From Flavobacterium sediminilitoris (GTDB lineage Bacteria > Bacteroidota > Bacteroidia > Flavobacteriales > Flavobacteriaceae): a stretch of DNA of 64,000 bases. The notes beneath the pieces were generated by a model. It was not told the DNA's origin, ran no database searches, and saw nothing but the letters and a program-made list of their open reading frames with translations. The stretch spans positions 2,418,001-2,482,000 of the forward strand of contig NZ_CP090145.1 in the NCBI RefSeq assembly GCF_023008245.1. The letters are read 5' to 3'. The position numbers and the translations under genes are program-made. Of this stretch, positions 11,228-20,397 are shown piece by piece (position 1 is the stretch's first letter; each line of letters begins with the position of its first letter).

Positions 11228-12110
11228 CTGGTTAACTATATTTATTGTTGTTATTTCATTCCAAATGAATTTTGCACAAGAACTGAATGCTTCAGTATCA
11301 GTAAATGCTGAGCGAATGACCGATGTTAACCCTCAAATATTTAAAAATTTAGAGAAACAAGTTTCAGAGTTTTTAAATACAACAAAATGGACAAATCGTG
11401 AATACGAGCAAAATGAAAAAATTGAATGTAATTTTTTTATAAATGTTTCAGAATTCAATTCAAATAATATTTCAGCTACATTACAAATTCAATCTTCAAG
11501 GCCAATTTTTAATTCAACATATAGTTCACCAATATTAAATTTGAATGATAAAGATTTTAGTTTCAGATTCATAGAATTTGAGCAATTAATATTTGACCAG
11601 AATTCATTTAATTCAAACCTTACATCTGTTTTAGCATTTTATGTTAATATAATATTAGGTTTAGATATGGATTCTTACAGTGAATTAGGAGGAACAAAAT
11701 ATTTAGGAGTTGCATCAAATATTATGAATGTTGCACAATCTAGTGGTTATAAAGGATGGTCACAATCTGAAGGCAATAATAATAATCGTTATTTTTTAAT
11801 TTCAGATATGCTTTCAAACACATATTCACCTTATAGAACATCGTTGTATGAATACCACTTCAAAGGATTGGATCTTATGGCAGATGATTTGAAAAAAGGG
11901 AAAGAAGGTGTTGCAAATTCAATTGAAACATTAGCTAAAATTCAAAAATCAAGACCAAATGCATTATTGACACGTACCTTTTTTGATGCAAAAACAGACG
12001 AAATTGTACAAATATTTACTGGTGGACCAATGACAAATAATGCAGCGTTACTAGAAACGCTTAATAGAATTTCTCCATTAAATTCTATTAAATGGAATAA
12101 AATTAGATAA
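11217..12110 (+). CDS. DUF4835 exported protein
   Basis: The 297-residue protein has a signal peptide (MMRNWLTIFIVVISFQMNFAQ) and then the DUF4835 pattern: ELNASVSVN, FLNTTKWTN, IECNFFINVSEFN and LGLDMDSYSELGGTKYL. Its function is unknown, but it always lies between coaBC and recN in Bacteroidota, and linkage with bamD suggests a periplasmic or outer-membrane role. It overlaps coaBC by 11 bp; either of two adjacent ATGs (11217 or 11220) may be used. There is a 23-bp gap to recN. Confidence 0.88.
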   Translation: MMRNWLTIFIVVISFQMNFAQELNASVSVNAERMTDVNPQIFKNLEKQVSEFLNTTKWTNREYEQNEKIECNFFINVSEFNSNNISATLQIQSSRPIFNSTYSSPILNLNDKDFSFRFIEFEQLIFDQNSFNSNLTSVLAFYVNIILGLDMDSYSELGGTKYLGVASNIMNVAQSSGYKGWSQSEGNNNNRYFLISDMLSNTYSPYRTSLYEYHFKGLDLMADDLKKGKEGVANSIETLAKIQKSRPNALLTRTFFDAKTDEIVQIFTGGPMTNNAALLETLNRISPLNSIKWNKIR

Positions 12111-12133
12111 AATCTTAAAATACACACAATACT

Positions 12134-13786
12134 ATGCTTTTATCACTTTCGATAAAAAACTATGCATTGATAGAATCTTTAGAAATTGAATTTTCGAACC
12201 AATTTTCTATTATAACTGGTGAAACTGGAGCAGGAAAATCCATACTTTTAGGAGCATTAGGATTAGTTCTAGGAAATAGAGCCGACTTATCTGTATTGAA
12301 AGATAAAGAACAAAAATGTGTTATTGAAGCTGTTTTTTCTCTTTCAAATTATAATTTAGAACCTTTTTTTGTAGAAAAAGAATTAGATTATGAAGCGCAA
12401 ACTATTATTAGAAGAGAGATTTTACCTTCTGGAAAATCGAGAGCATTTATAAACGATAGTCCGGTTAATTTAAATGAATTACAAGCTCTATCTGTTTTTT
12501 TAATTGATATTCATTCTCAACATGAAACACGTGAATTGTTAAATGAAGAATATCAATTCCAAATAGTTGATGCTGTAGCAAAAAATGAAAAGCGAATAAT
12601 AAGTTATAGAAAAGGATTAAGCTTGTTAAACAAAACAAATAAAGAATTAACCAAACTTATAGCTGAAAAGGAGTCGCTTTCTAAAGAACAAGAATATAAT
12701 AGCTTCCTTTTAGAAGAATTATTAGCAGCAAATTTAAAAGTAGAAGAACAAGCAGAATTAGAAGAAGAATTAGAGAAGTTAAGTAATGTTGAATTTATAA
12801 AAGAAAATATAGACAAAGCGCTTAGCTTGGCTAATGAAGAACAACTAGGAACAATTATTACCCTTAATGAAATTAAACAATCATTTCAGAAAATTGCAAC
12901 ATTTTCAAAAGAGTATAATGATTTTCATGAAAGAGTTACAAGTGTTTCTATAGAACTACAAGATATTATTGATGAATGTTACTCAAATTCAGAAAAAATA
13001 ATTAATGATCCTGAACGTTTGGAACTTGTAAATACAAAATTACAAACGATTTATAGCTTACAAAAGAAACATCAAGTTACTACTATTGAAGAGCTATTAA
13101 AGATTCAAAATGATTTAGATTCAAAAGTTCTTAGAGCAGATGATTTAGACACAGAAATAGAGAATAAGAAGGGTGAGTTAGAAGAAATTAAAGAAAAAGT
13201 AAATCTAGTAGCTGAACTTATTACAAAGGCAAGAAATGAAGCGGCTCCAATTTTAGCTAAAAAAATAGAAACCATTTTAGCATTATTAGGAATGCCTGAT
13301 GCAAAAGTCTTTTTTGAAATAAAAGAAACAGAAAGCTTTACAAAATTCGGAAAAGATGTTATCAATTTATTATTTTCTGCAAATAAAGGACTTCAATTAG
13401 GCGCTATAAAGAAAATGGCATCAGGAGGAGAAATGTCTAGAATAATGCTTGCTGTAAAAGCTGTTTTAGCTAATTATTCTAAATTGCCAACCATTATTTT
13501 TGATGAAATAGATACAGGAGTTTCAGGAGAAATTGCAAATAAAATGGGTGAAATTATGAAAGAGATGAGTAAGAATATGCAAGTTTTTGCCATTACACAT
13601 TTACCTCAAATTGCAGCCAAAGGAAATCAACATTATAAAGTGTTTAAATACAATGTAAAAGATGATACCCTTTCTGAATTAAAGTTATTAAATAATGAAG
13701 AAAGAATTGTTGAAATTGCTGAAATGTTGTCAGGAAAAGATATTTCAGATTCAGCCTTAAATCATGCAAAAGCTTTGTTGAACTAA
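12134..13786 (+). CDS. recN: DNA repair ATPase RecN
   Basis: The 550-residue SMC-like protein has the Walker A motif GETGAGKS (29-36) after the LSIKNYALIESLEIEF opening. Two long coiled-coil arms span roughly 150-360. The C-terminal ATPase half has the signature LGAIKKMASGGEMSRIMLA and Walker B PTIIFDEIDTGVSG, followed by AITHLPQIAAKG. RecN gathers broken DNA ends for recombination repair. It is last in the bamD-recN series. The fabV promoter lies across its 3' end. Confidence 0.96.
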   Translation: MLLSLSIKNYALIESLEIEFSNQFSIITGETGAGKSILLGALGLVLGNRADLSVLKDKEQKCVIEAVFSLSNYNLEPFFVEKELDYEAQTIIRREILPSGKSRAFINDSPVNLNELQALSVFLIDIHSQHETRELLNEEYQFQIVDAVAKNEKRIISYRKGLSLLNKTNKELTKLIAEKESLSKEQEYNSFLLEELLAANLKVEEQAELEEELEKLSNVEFIKENIDKALSLANEEQLGTIITLNEIKQSFQKIATFSKEYNDFHERVTSVSIELQDIIDECYSNSEKIINDPERLELVNTKLQTIYSLQKKHQVTTIEELLKIQNDLDSKVLRADDLDTEIENKKGELEEIKEKVNLVAELITKARNEAAPILAKKIETILALLGMPDAKVFFEIKETESFTKFGKDVINLLFSANKGLQLGAIKKMASGGEMSRIMLAVKAVLANYSKLPTIIFDEIDTGVSGEIANKMGEIMKEMSKNMQVFAITHLPQIAAKGNQHYKVFKYNVKDDTLSELKLLNNEERIVEIAEMLSGKDISDSALNHAKALLN

Positions 13787-13805
13787 TTTATAAACTTTAT
13801 ATTTG
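13774..13805 (+). promoter_or_regulatory. Promoter for fabV
   Basis: TTTG at 13774-13777 and TATATTTG at 13798-13805 are 20 bp apart, a full match to the Bacteroidota consensus. The -33 box lies in the last codons of recN. The fabV ATG is 67 bp downstream. Confidence 0.6.
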
Positions 13806-13872
13806 TTTCTTCAAATTATAAGTAAATAGTAGCTATAAAAGATTACCTTAATAGGTATAAATACACAACGAT

Positions 13873-15063
13873 ATGATAATAGAACCAAGAATGAGAGGTT
13901 TCATTTGTTTAACATCGCACCCAAAAGGATGTGAACAAAATGTAAAAAATCAAATAGCATATATCAAATCAAAAGGAATTATTGACGGTGCTAAAAAAGT
14001 ATTAGTTATTGGTGCTTCAACAGGATTTGGATTAGCATCAAGAATTACAAGTGCATTTGGTTCAAATGCTTCAACAATAGGTGTTTTCTTTGAAAAAGCA
14101 CCAAGTGAAGGTAAAACAGCTTCTCCAGGATGGTATAATTCTGCTGCATTTGAAGATGAAGCAAAAAAAGCAGGTTTATATGCAAAAAGTATTAATGGAG
14201 ATGCTTTTTCAAATGAAGTAAAACAGCAAACATTAGATTTAATAAAACAAGACTTAGGTCAGGTAGATTTAGTTATTTATAGTTTAGCTTCACCAGTTCG
14301 TTTACATCCAGTAACAGGTGTTTTACACCGTTCTACATTAAAGCCTATTGGAGGAACTTTTACAAATAAAACAGTTGATTTTCATACAGGAAAAGTGTCA
14401 GATGTTTCAATTGAACCAGCAAATGAAGACGATATTGAAAATACAGTGACTGTAATGGGAGGAGAAGATTGGGCAATGTGGATGAAAGCTTTGAAAGATG
14501 CTGACTTATTAGCAGATGGAGCGCAAACTATTGCATATTCTTATATAGGGCCATCATTAACGGAAGCCGTTTATAGAAAAGGAACTATTGGGCGTGCTAA
14601 AGATCATTTAGAAGCAACTGCTTTTGAAATTGCAGACGAATTAAAATCGATTAACGGAAGAGCTTATGTTTCTGTAAATAAAGCTTTAGTTACACAAGCA
14701 AGTTCAGCTATTCCTGTGATACCTTTATATATATCATTATTATACAAAATAATGAAAGAAGAAGGAATTCATGAAGGTTGTATAGAACAAATTCAAAGAT
14801 TATATGCCGATAGATTGTTTTCTGGGAAAGAATTGCCTTTAGACGATAAAGGAAGAATTCGTATTGATGATTGGGAAATGAGAGATGATGTTCAGGCTAG
14901 AATTGCTAAACTTTGGGAAGAAGCAACAACAGAAAATTTAAGTGAAATAGGAGACTTAGCAGGTTATAAGCAAGATTTCTTAAATTTATTTGGATTTGGT
15001 TTTGATGGGGTTGACTATTTAGCCGAAGCAAACGAAATGGTGCAAGTGTCAAGTATTCAGTAA
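13873..15063 (+). CDS. fabV: Enoyl-ACP / trans-2-enoyl-CoA reductase FabV
   Basis: The 396-residue NADH-dependent reductase catalyses the last step of fatty acid elongation. It has the family opening MIIEPRMRGFICLTSHPKGCEQNV, the nucleotide-binding VIGASTGFGLASRI and the catalytic Y-x8-K pair Y234/K243 (YRKGTIGRAK), which distinguishes FabV from FabI. Length is normal. FabI, a non-homologous-site enzyme for the same reaction, follows 52 bp later. FabV enzymes of known bacteria are intrinsically resistant to triclosan; whether this one is cannot be read from sequence. Confidence 0.95.
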   Translation: MIIEPRMRGFICLTSHPKGCEQNVKNQIAYIKSKGIIDGAKKVLVIGASTGFGLASRITSAFGSNASTIGVFFEKAPSEGKTASPGWYNSAAFEDEAKKAGLYAKSINGDAFSNEVKQQTLDLIKQDLGQVDLVIYSLASPVRLHPVTGVLHRSTLKPIGGTFTNKTVDFHTGKVSDVSIEPANEDDIENTVTVMGGEDWAMWMKALKDADLLADGAQTIAYSYIGPSLTEAVYRKGTIGRAKDHLEATAFEIADELKSINGRAYVSVNKALVTQASSAIPVIPLYISLLYKIMKEEGIHEGCIEQIQRLYADRLFSGKELPLDDKGRIRIDDWEMRDDVQARIAKLWEEATTENLSEIGDLAGYKQDFLNLFGFGFDGVDYLAEANEMVQVSSIQ

Positions 15064-15115
15064 ATAAGCACTTTATTGTTGAAATAATTTTAAGTAAAAT
15101 ATATAATTACAATTT

Positions 15116-15928
15116 ATGTATAATTTATTAAAAGGAAAAAGAGGAATTATTTTTGGTGCATTAGACGAAAATTCTATTGCTTGGAAAACAGCAGAACGTG
15201 TACATGAAGAAGGTGGAACATTTGTATTGACTAATGCTCCAATTGCAATGCGCATGGGAACTATTAAAGATTTAGCAGAGAAAACAGGTTCACAAATTAT
15301 TCCTGCTGATGCAACATCTGTAGAAGATATTGAAAATTTAGTAGACAAAGCTGTTGAAATTTTAGGAGGAAAGATTGATTTCGTTTTGCATTCAATAGGA
15401 ATGTCAGTAAATGTTAGAAAAGGAAATCATTATACCAATCAAAATTATGATTACACTCAAAAAGGATGGGATGTATCTGCCGTTTCTTTTCATAAAGTAA
15501 TGCAAGTATTGCATAAAAAAGAAGCCATGGCAGAATGGGGAAGCATTGTAGCTTTAACTTATATGGCTGCACAACGTGTTTTTCCAGATTATAATGACAT
15601 GGCTGATAATAAAGCATATTTAGAGTCTATTGCTCGTAGCTTTGGATATTTCTTTGGAAGAGATAAAAAAGTGCGAGTAAATACTATTTCTCAATCTCCA
15701 ACACCTACAACAGCAGGACAAGGAGTAAAGGGGTTTGATGGATTTATTGCTTATGCTGATAAAATGTCTCCGTTAGGAAATGCAACAGCTTTAGATTGTG
15801 CAAACTATACAGTTTCTATGTTTTCTGATTTAACACGAATGGTTACATTGCAGAATTTATTTCATGATGGTGGTTTTTCTAATATGGGAGTAAGTCAAGC
15901 AGTAATTGATTATTTTGATAAAGAGTAA
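15116..15928 (+). CDS. fabI: Enoyl-ACP reductase FabI
   Basis: This 270-residue short-chain dehydrogenase-type enoyl reductase has the FabI opening LLKGKRGIIFGALDENSIAWKTAERV, the HSIGMS strand, and catalytic residues Y149, Y159 and K166 (Y-x6-K in YNDMADNK). The MADNKAYLE stretch replaces the MGxAKAALE of proteobacteria, as usual in Bacteroidota. It lies 52 bp after fabV and the pair probably shares a transcript that ends at the hairpin past its stop. Two enoyl reductases for one reaction are therefore encoded together. Confidence 0.95.
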   Translation: MYNLLKGKRGIIFGALDENSIAWKTAERVHEEGGTFVLTNAPIAMRMGTIKDLAEKTGSQIIPADATSVEDIENLVDKAVEILGGKIDFVLHSIGMSVNVRKGNHYTNQNYDYTQKGWDVSAVSFHKVMQVLHKKEAMAEWGSIVALTYMAAQRVFPDYNDMADNKAYLESIARSFGYFFGRDKKVRVNTISQSPTPTTAGQGVKGFDGFIAYADKMSPLGNATALDCANYTVSMFSDLTRMVTLQNLFHDGGFSNMGVSQAVIDYFDKE

Positions 15929-15953
15929 TTTTTTGAAAATAAGAATAAAAAAA

Positions 15954-15979
15954 ACTCCTAAACTTTAAAGTTTAGGAGT
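15954..15979. terminator. Terminator after fabI
   Basis: ACTCCTAAACTTT and its exact complement AAAGTTTAGGAGT adjoin as a 26-bp palindrome, preceded by A residues and followed by a T run. It can serve both fabI and the convergent NTF2-like gene. Confidence 0.85.
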
Positions 15980-16013
15980 TTTTGCTTTTAGAACTTTAAT
16001 TGATCATAATATA

Positions 16014-16424
16014 TTATAATTTTCTATCTTTTTCTTCAATCTCTACATCATTTATACTGGCAAAACGTTTACTCATTAATCCGTTTTCGTCAAATTCCCA
16101 ATTTTCGTTTCCATAAGCTCGATACCAGTTACCATCCTTTGTTTGATATTCATATTCAAACCTAACTGCTATTCTATTTTCAGTATGAGCCCAATATTCT
16201 TTTTTTAGTTTATAATTTAACTCTGTCTGCCATTTTTTAGTAAGAAATGTGATAATTTCTTCTCTTCCATTAATGAATTGATTTCTATTTCTCCATTCGC
16301 TAGTTATGGTATAAGCATTTGCTATTTTTTTTGCATCTTGACTATTCCATGCATCTTCTGCCATTTGAATTTTTTCTTTCGCTGTTTCTAATGAAAAGGG
16401 CGGAAGAGGATATTTTTGTTCCAT
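16014..16424 (-). CDS. NTF2-like (DUF1348 family) protein
   Basis: The 136-residue protein matches the DUF1348/SnoaL-like group of the NTF2 superfamily: PPFSLETAKEKIQMAEDAWNSQDAKKIANAYT, SEWRNRNQFINGREEIITFLTKKW and the terminal RFASINDVEI. Members adopt a cone-shaped alpha-beta barrel with a small-molecule pocket; no reaction is established for this branch. It lies 2 bp downstream of the TetR regulator, forming a two-gene operon that the regulator probably represses. It could be the effector-handling protein of that circuit. Confidence 0.9.
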   Translation of the reverse strand: MEQKYPLPPFSLETAKEKIQMAEDAWNSQDAKKIANAYTITSEWRNRNQFINGREEIITFLTKKWQTELNYKLKKEYWAHTENRIAVRFEYEYQTKDGNWYRAYGNENWEFDENGLMSKRFASINDVEIEEKDRKL

Positions 16425-16426
16425 TT

Positions 16427-16954
16427 TTATTTGATTAATGTATTAATAATATTTTTAGATTGTTCTATTAGTTCATTTGATTTGAACATTTGACTTTCAA
16501 TGATACTACTCTCGAAAAGTAAGTACACATGATCAGATACATATTTTTCTTTTAGTATTTCAAAAAAATAATGCCTTAAATCTTTTTTATGATTTTGAAT
16601 GCAGGTTAATATTTTAGTGTTTTCAGGTTGTATTTCCGAAAGAATGTTAAGAAAGCTACAGCCTCTAAAGTCTTCTTTTTCATTCATGTAAATAAGAAAA
16701 TTAAAGCTTGAAATTACTTTCTCTTTTGCGTTATTTTTTTTCGAAGTAAATTTTATTAATTCTTCAAACCAGAACTGATGACGAATTTTTAAAAATTCAA
16801 GACATAAATTTTCTTTAGAACTAAAATGTTGATAAAAACTAGCTTTTGCAACTTTAGCTTCTGCAATTATTTGATTTATACCTGTTGAATTATACCCTTG
16901 TTTATGGAATAACTCAAAAGTTGTATTTAATATTCTTTCTTTCGGTAAGAGCAT
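16427..16954 (-). CDS. TetR/AcrR-family regulator
   Basis: This is a 175-residue repressor-type protein with an N-terminal helix-turn-helix (ERILNTTFELFHKQGYNSTGINQIIAEAKVAKASFYQHFSSKENL, about 5-50) and a variable ligand-binding C-terminal part. It is transcribed with the DUF1348 gene. A perfect ACAGAC-AA-GTCTGT operator sits 42-55 bp before its start and overlaps the -33 box, so it very probably represses its own operon and is released by an unknown ligand. Confidence 0.93.
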   Translation of the reverse strand: MLLPKERILNTTFELFHKQGYNSTGINQIIAEAKVAKASFYQHFSSKENLCLEFLKIRHQFWFEELIKFTSKKNNAKEKVISSFNFLIYMNEKEDFRGCSFLNILSEIQPENTKILTCIQNHKKDLRHYFFEILKEKYVSDHVYLLFESSIIESQMFKSNELIEQSKNIINTLIK

Positions 16955-16971
16955 AAATTAATTCTTTATTG

Positions 16972-17009
16972 CAAATATAAACATTTTTAGTTTATACAGA
17001 CAAGTCTGT
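16972..17009 (-). promoter_or_regulatory. TetR promoter with overlapping operator
   Basis: On the minus strand TATATTTG (16979-16972) is the -7 box and TTG (17003-17001) the -33 box, 21 bp apart. The inverted repeat ACAGAC-AA-GTCTGT (16996-17009) covers the -33 box. This arrangement is expected for autorepression by the TetR protein encoded at 16427-16954. Confidence 0.7.
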
Positions 17010-17028
17010 CTATTGTTTTTAAATAAAA

Positions 17029-17056
17029 AAATCTCAAAATTTAGAACTTGAGATTT
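17029..17056 (-). terminator. Terminator after the DUF4272 gene
   Basis: AAATCTCAA (17029-17037) pairs with TTGAGATTT (17048-17056), giving a U tract on the minus-strand transcript. It lies 17 bp beyond the stop at 17073. Confidence 0.75.
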
Positions 17057-17072
17057 TAGATGAATTTATTTA

Positions 17073-18296
17073 TTATGTGTCACAACTAACGTTATCCCAA
17101 TCTTGTCCCATATAGTTGATAAGCCAATTTAATGCATAATGACGTTCATATACAATACCTGGATGAATTGTTTCTATATTTTGTTGGTTAATTCTAGCAT
17201 CAACACAAGCCCAATCAAATCTATAGTATAAATCAGCCATATCCAATAAATCAGCTACAGAACGACTTTCGATTACATTGTTAATAAAATCATTAGGATC
17301 TTTATCTTGACCAACAGGATATTGCTCATAAGGAATTTGATTTAAATCACATAATTCATTTGGAAAGGCTAAAGTATCAAAGCTTTTTAAAGCCCACATT
17401 AAAGTATAAATAGCTTCACATTTCCATGTTTCATACATTTTCTTTTCTTCAGTTGGATCAGTTAAAAAGTCTTTTTCTTTAGGAGTAACAAATTCCCATA
17501 AATTGTATTCTTTTAGGTATTCTATTGCTTCTTCGCTTGAAATAGTATTAAAAGCTACCATATTTGTGACTGCCAAAACGCTAACTCTTCGTGCTATCTC
17601 TTTTATCGAACGAATAGTTGTTTCTTCTTCCGATTCAATACAAGGAAGATTTTTATTAATCTTAATATTATAATCGGTTAAAGTATTTTCATTTCTGTTT
17701 TTTCGTTCAAGTTGCTCGTCTGTAACAGTATTTTGTTCTTCATCAAAATAAATAGAGTTGATAGAAACATCTAATTTTTCAATTTCACAATTTCCTTCAG
17801 TGTCAATAATTAATTGTAAATTTTTATCTAAGAAATGCTGAGATGTTGATTTACTTATAATTGTATTTGGTTGAGTAAATATAACAGTATCAAATTTATT
17901 TGCAATTTCTTCAATTATAGACTTTAGTTGGTTAATTGTTCCTGCTATTTCTTCAACGGAAAACTCACTATTTAAGGTTAGTATTTTTTGAAGAAAAAAA
18001 CCTTTTATTGCTTCGTTTCTTGTTGGTAATGAGCTTACATAACCATAAAGCCCTTTTAGGTTATCAGTTAATGAGCTATCACTAATTTGAGGAATTTGAT
18101 AAGATGGTTCTTTTCTTTCTCTATAAGTAATCCTTATTTTTTTAGCTGGTTTTAAAAGATTTTCTTTTAATGTAATCTCTGCAATAGTAGATTCATTTTC
18201 TGTTTTTGTTTCTATTTTTGCTTTTGGAATTGTATTCTTTATTATTTCTAAAATAGTTTTAAAACCGATTTGATGTGAATAAAATGTGCAAATCAT
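17073..18296 (-). CDS. DUF4272 domain protein
   Basis: The 407-residue cytoplasmic protein has a DUF4272 domain in its C-terminal half (about 220-405): EIARRVSVLAVTNMVAFN, LWEFVTPKEKDFLTDPTEEKKMYETWKCEAIYTLMWAL and the ending DVSCDT-type tail. The N-terminal 200 residues (YSHQIGFKTILEIIKNTIPKAKIE) match no family I recognise. Function is unknown; DUF4272 proteins are often stand-alone, as here. A TATTTTTG box (minus strand, 18328-18321) lies 25 bp before its start, and a terminator follows it, so it forms its own transcription unit. Confidence 0.85.
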   Translation of the reverse strand: MICTFYSHQIGFKTILEIIKNTIPKAKIETKTENESTIAEITLKENLLKPAKKIRITYRERKEPSYQIPQISDSSLTDNLKGLYGYVSSLPTRNEAIKGFFLQKILTLNSEFSVEEIAGTINQLKSIIEEIANKFDTVIFTQPNTIISKSTSQHFLDKNLQLIIDTEGNCEIEKLDVSINSIYFDEEQNTVTDEQLERKNRNENTLTDYNIKINKNLPCIESEEETTIRSIKEIARRVSVLAVTNMVAFNTISSEEAIEYLKEYNLWEFVTPKEKDFLTDPTEEKKMYETWKCEAIYTLMWALKSFDTLAFPNELCDLNQIPYEQYPVGQDKDPNDFINNVIESRSVADLLDMADLYYRFDWACVDARINQQNIETIHPGIVYERHYALNWLINYMGQDWDNVSCDT

Positions 18297-18371
18297 TTAT
18301 GTAGTATTTTTTTTAAGTTTCAAAAATACTTAAAATGCTTTATTTAGATGAGGTTTAATAAAATAAAAAAA

Positions 18372-18998
18372 TCATATTTTACTTAAATAATCTACTATTA
18401 TATCCGCAGTAATTTGACTTCCTTCTAAAGAAGGGTGAAAACCATCTGAACTATAATAATTTAATTTTTTTGTTCTGTCAAAATGTTCTTTCCATATTTT
18501 CCCAACAGGAAGTAATATAGCATTATTTATTATTGCAGCATCACTATAATTTTTGATTACATTGTCAAATGAATGATAATAATTAAGAGAAGGCCAAACC
18601 ATAAAATAGCATAATTTAGTATTGCTTTTTTTACATAAATCATTATATTTTTTTCCATAGTTTATTAACATTTCTCTTCCTTCTATTTGAGAAGAAGGAC
18701 CTTGTTGGATAATGACATAGTCATGTTTATTCTGAGCAATATTTTCTTGAACTTTTTCATCATTCCAATGATCTGCAATCGAATAATTTGGGAAAGCAAT
18801 CATTTGAGTTTTTATGATTAAATTTTTTTTCTTGCCAGTTTTCTTTATCAGTTTTGGAAGGTTATTAGTATAAGTAAGGCTATTTCCAATAAATAAAATA
18901 CTAATTTCAGTTTTTGAATCAATATTGGGGTAATATGAATTTGATGAGCTAAAAATGATGCTCATAAAGAAAAATAATATAAGCTTTAATTTATTCAT
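18372..18998 (-). CDS. SGNH/GDSL-type hydrolase, exported
   Basis: The 208-residue protein has an N-terminal hydrophobic signal (KLKLILFFFMSIIFSS) and SGNH motifs: FIGNSLTYTNNLP (nucleophile S40, block I), HDYVIIQQGPSS (block III asparagine region) and SDGFHPS with the catalytic Asp and His near residues 187-190 (block V). Such enzymes are esterases or acetyl-hydrolases of the envelope or of polysaccharides; the substrate cannot be told. It stands alone between the DUF4272 gene and a 355-bp intergenic region. Confidence 0.87.
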   Translation of the reverse strand: MNKLKLILFFFMSIIFSSSNSYYPNIDSKTEISILFIGNSLTYTNNLPKLIKKTGKKKNLIIKTQMIAFPNYSIADHWNDEKVQENIAQNKHDYVIIQQGPSSQIEGREMLINYGKKYNDLCKKSNTKLCYFMVWPSLNYYHSFDNVIKNYSDAAIINNAILLPVGKIWKEHFDRTKKLNYYSSDGFHPSLEGSQITADIIVDYLSKI

Positions 18999-19353
18999 GT
19001 TTTAGAATATCTATAATAAAAATGTTTAGTTTTCTAACACAAAATCCTTGAAATAGATTAATTAAAAGACTTCTATGATAAACAGTATTATTTTATAATA
19101 ATATCATATTTTGACAATAAGCCTTGCAATCCTTCTAGTGAAAATTGTGCTTTTTTTATTTTAAAATAAAACTAATTATAAATGTTCGAGTATATTTTAA
19201 AATTATAAATAAAAATTGTTAAATAAAATAATTTGTCCTTTTTAAATTAAAAAAAGAACTGTTTGTCTTGTTCTAAACAATCGATATAGATTATCATATA
19301 AAAAAACAACTTATTTATAAGTTGCTTTTAAGTTTTGAATATTTTAAGTAAAG
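18999..19353. other. AT-rich intergenic region of 355 bp
   Basis: No convincing gene is seen. It contains the terminator of the ATP-grasp operon near its right end (19301-19330) and the upstream region of the SGNH hydrolase. A short minus-strand open stretch (about 19165-19085) has no start codon and is not called. Confidence 0.6.
19301..19330 (-). terminator. Terminator of the ATP-grasp/NRDE/DinB operon
   Basis: CAACTTAT (19307-19314) pairs with ATAAGTTG (19317-19324); the minus-strand transcript then runs into a U tract. It lies about 30 bp beyond the stop of the ATP-grasp gene. Confidence 0.8.
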
Positions 19354-20397
19354 TTAAAATTTTAGAATTGTATCGTAATATTCATGATGTTTTTTAAATT
19401 CTTTTATTCCCTCACTAAAAGTTAAATATCTGGCACCATTTTTTTTGTTGTGTGTGCTTATTTGATACATATATTTAAAATGTCTAGTAAGTTCTTTCCA
19501 TCCATATAATAATGAATGTTTTGGATCATACATGTGTGTAGGTTCACTAATAGCTCCATTAATCTCTACTATTTGAAAGTTAATTCCATTTTCTAAATCT
19601 TCATAATTATTGAACATTATATCCATTCTGCCAAAATGAAACCCATTTATTTCATCACAAATTTTGTTAAAGGTATCAATCATTTTGGGCGATATTTTAT
19701 CACTTGCATCAACAAATTTTGTACCTCTACAATGGTTTCCATAAGGAACTAAATTGATACTTTCATTTTTAGGTAATAGTTCGTCTATTTTATTAGGATA
19801 CTCTTTTTCTAGAGCTTTTATTTGGAATTGATATCTTGGATCTTGGTTTAAAAGTTCTCTAATTGTATTTTTTCCATTTCCAGTTATAATTAAAAATTCT
19901 TTTTGCACTATTCCAGTAATCGTTCCTGTTCTTTCGTTTGGAAGTTTTACGTAAAATAGTCCTATTTCATTTTGAAATGGGATAAGATTTTGTATCAAAA
20001 AGTTAAAATCAGCTCGTTTGATATAATTTGTGAGTTCGGTTTCATTATCTATTTTTTTAACAGCAGTACCTCTTAGTCCAATATCTGGTTTACCAATTAA
20101 AGGATAGTTTAATTGATTATTTTCTATTGATTTTTTTACAACTTCAATTGATGTGTTTTTGATGAAAAGTAACGTTTTTGGATAGTATTTTTGAGGTATT
20201 AAATCGTAGATCTCTTTTTTTGACTCCATAAAGAATCCTCCATTTTTGATAGTGGGATTTGAAGCATTAAAGAAGAAAAAGGATCTAGCTTTTACTGCAT
20301 AATATAAATATTGAAAATATACAGGAAAGTATACAATTTGGTAAGGCCAATACTCCCAATTAGTTAACTTATGGAGGAATAATTTTATTTTTTTCAT
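19354..20397 (-). CDS. ATP-grasp ligase-like protein
   Basis: The 347-residue protein resembles the ATP-grasp fold of D-Ala-D-Ala ligase and carbamoyl-phosphate synthase. The lid and binding region is LNYPLIGKPDIGLRGTAVKKI, and the metal-binding strand pair is GFHFGRMDIMFNN followed by FQIVEINGA (Asp and Glu-Ile-Asn triad). The N-terminal 45 residues contain a hydrophobic YQIVYFPVYFQYLYYAVKA stretch that may attach to membrane. The substrate is unknown. It is the last gene of a three-gene overlapping operon with an NRDE and a DinB protein; it overlaps the NRDE stop by one base. Confidence 0.85.
   Translation of the reverse strand: MKKIKLFLHKLTNWEYWPYQIVYFPVYFQYLYYAVKARSFFFFNASNPTIKNGGFFMESKKEIYDLIPQKYYPKTLLFIKNTSIEVVKKSIENNQLNYPLIGKPDIGLRGTAVKKIDNETELTNYIKRADFNFLIQNLIPFQNEIGLFYVKLPNERTGTITGIVQKEFLIITGNGKNTIRELLNQDPRYQFQIKALEKEYPNKIDELLPKNESINLVPYGNHCRGTKFVDASDKISPKMIDTFNKICDEINGFHFGRMDIMFNNYEDLENGINFQIVEINGAISEPTHMYDPKHSLLYGWKELTRHFKYMYQISTHNKKNGARYLTFSEGIKEFKKHHEYYDTILKF

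Noticed and set aside
19085..19173. Minus-strand open stretch reading AQFSLEGLQGLLSKYDIIIK
   Set aside because: It looks protein-like but has no start codon, is only about 26 codons, and begins after an in-frame stop; a chance frame cannot be excluded.
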